Assembly (NCBI GenBank): GCA_014239715.1
Contig: JAAZYJ010000265.1
Coordinates: forward strand, 1 to 6,317
DNA from: Flavobacteriales bacterium
GTDB lineage: Bacteria > Bacteroidota > Bacteroidia > Flavobacteriales > Parvicellaceae
Length of the DNA stretch: 6,317 nt
Reading direction: 5' to 3'
Shown here: piece after piece, positions 5,993-6,317 of the stretch
Layout of the letters: each line of letters opens with the position of its first letter
Numbering within the stretch: the stretch's first letter is position 1
Position numbers and translations under genes: made by a program
The notes under the pieces: model-generated
What the model was told of the DNA's origin: nothing
What the model saw: the letters and a program-made list of their open reading frames with translations, nothing else
Database searches by the model: none

Positions 5993-6317
5993 TTATTTTC
6001 TGCTGGGCAGGATTTTCTTAGATATCGAATATACGAAAATTAGAAGCCAGACAAAAGCGGAGCTTCTGCCTAAGTAGTCTCCATAAGTAGAAAATATGGT
6101 GTTTTCATTGAGTAGTTGGGTTTTAGCCAATAGCACATCTTCTTCCCACCAGTTTGTTTCGGAAATGACCTCACCTGTTGGTGAAATCACGCCACTTTTC
6201 CCCGTATTGGCAGAACGAACAAGCCATCTCCTGTTTTCAATGGCTCTGAGCCGTGAAAAGCTGAAATGCTGCCTGTATCCAGGTGTATCTCCCCACCATC
6301 CGTCGTTTGTAATAACA
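5993..6317 (-). CDS. lnt: Apolipoprotein N-acyltransferase, C-terminal part (5' end outside window)
   Basis: The minus-strand frame stays open from the window edge to the TAA at 5993-5995, giving the last 107 residues. The visible part is the end of the nitrilase-type catalytic domain: VITNDGWWGDTPGYRQH, then SRLRAIENRRWLVRSANTGK and SGVISPTGEV, which match the post-catalytic NDxWFGD, R-A-[IL]-E and R-x-x-N-T-G-x-S blocks of Lnt. It ends with one hydrophobic helix (about residues 85-100) and a basic tail, the final membrane segment of the family. The catalytic Cys should sit roughly two dozen residues upstream, outside the window. Lnt transfers the third acyl chain to the N-terminal Cys of lipoproteins at the inner membrane. 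A GTG at 6188-6190 is internal, not a start. The next gene starts 7 bases downstream. Confidence 0.95.
   Translation of the reverse strand, partial: VITNDGWWGDTPGYRQHFSFSRLRAIENRRWLVRSANTGKSGVISPTGEVISETNWWEEDVLLAKTQLLNENTIFSTYGDYLGRSSAFVWLLIFVYSISKKILPSRK

Noticed and set aside
6001..6060. Possible Bacteroidota promoter (TAnnTTTG-type) ahead of the lipoprotein gene, inside the lnt end
   Set aside because: Only a partial match (TAATTTTC on the minus strand) with no convincing upstream TTG box at the right distance; AT-rich sequence gives such matches by chance.

Overview
The window looks like chromosomal DNA from a member of the Bacteroidota, probably of the Flavobacteriia type. The reasons are a SusC/SusD pair, the Bacteroidota style of the Lnt C-terminus (TNDGWWGDTPGYRQH), AT-leaning codon use and no clear Shine-Dalgarno sequences. 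It holds four genes packed tightly and no RNA genes, insertion sequences or CRISPR array.

Plus strand, 1-2359: the 3' end of a SusC-like TonB-dependent receptor gene is followed after 10 bases by a complete susD-like lipoprotein gene. Together they encode an outer-membrane glycan capture and import pair, in which the SusD lid sits over the SusC barrel. Conserved blocks in both proteins resemble the branch that includes alpha-glucan (starch/maltodextrin) systems, but that substrate is only a suggestion. The plus-strand unit ends after susD, with no SusE/F or glycoside hydrolase gene downstream in the window.

Minus strand, 6317-2410: the 3' end of lnt (apolipoprotein N-acyltransferase) is followed after only 7 bases by a gene for a 1191-residue predicted lipoprotein. 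I do not recognise this protein as any named family. It is very acidic and rich in coiled coil, and carries seven cysteine modules of the form [DEN]-x-x-[VALM]-C-[DEH]-C-[FIL], each followed by two or three more cysteines. There are 37 cysteines, one being the lipobox cysteine. Modules 2 and 3 come from a recent 192-base (64-codon) tandem duplication about 97% identical by eye. Modules 5 and 6 are an older, divergent pair. The last ~190 residues look like a separate globular domain.

The two transcription units converge at 2360-2409. Lnt completes lipoprotein maturation, so both the SusD-like protein and the cysteine-module protein would be its substrates. The cysteine-module lipoprotein is the novel item here; a structural scaffold held by disulfides or a metal-binding protein are both possible, and the sequence alone does not decide.
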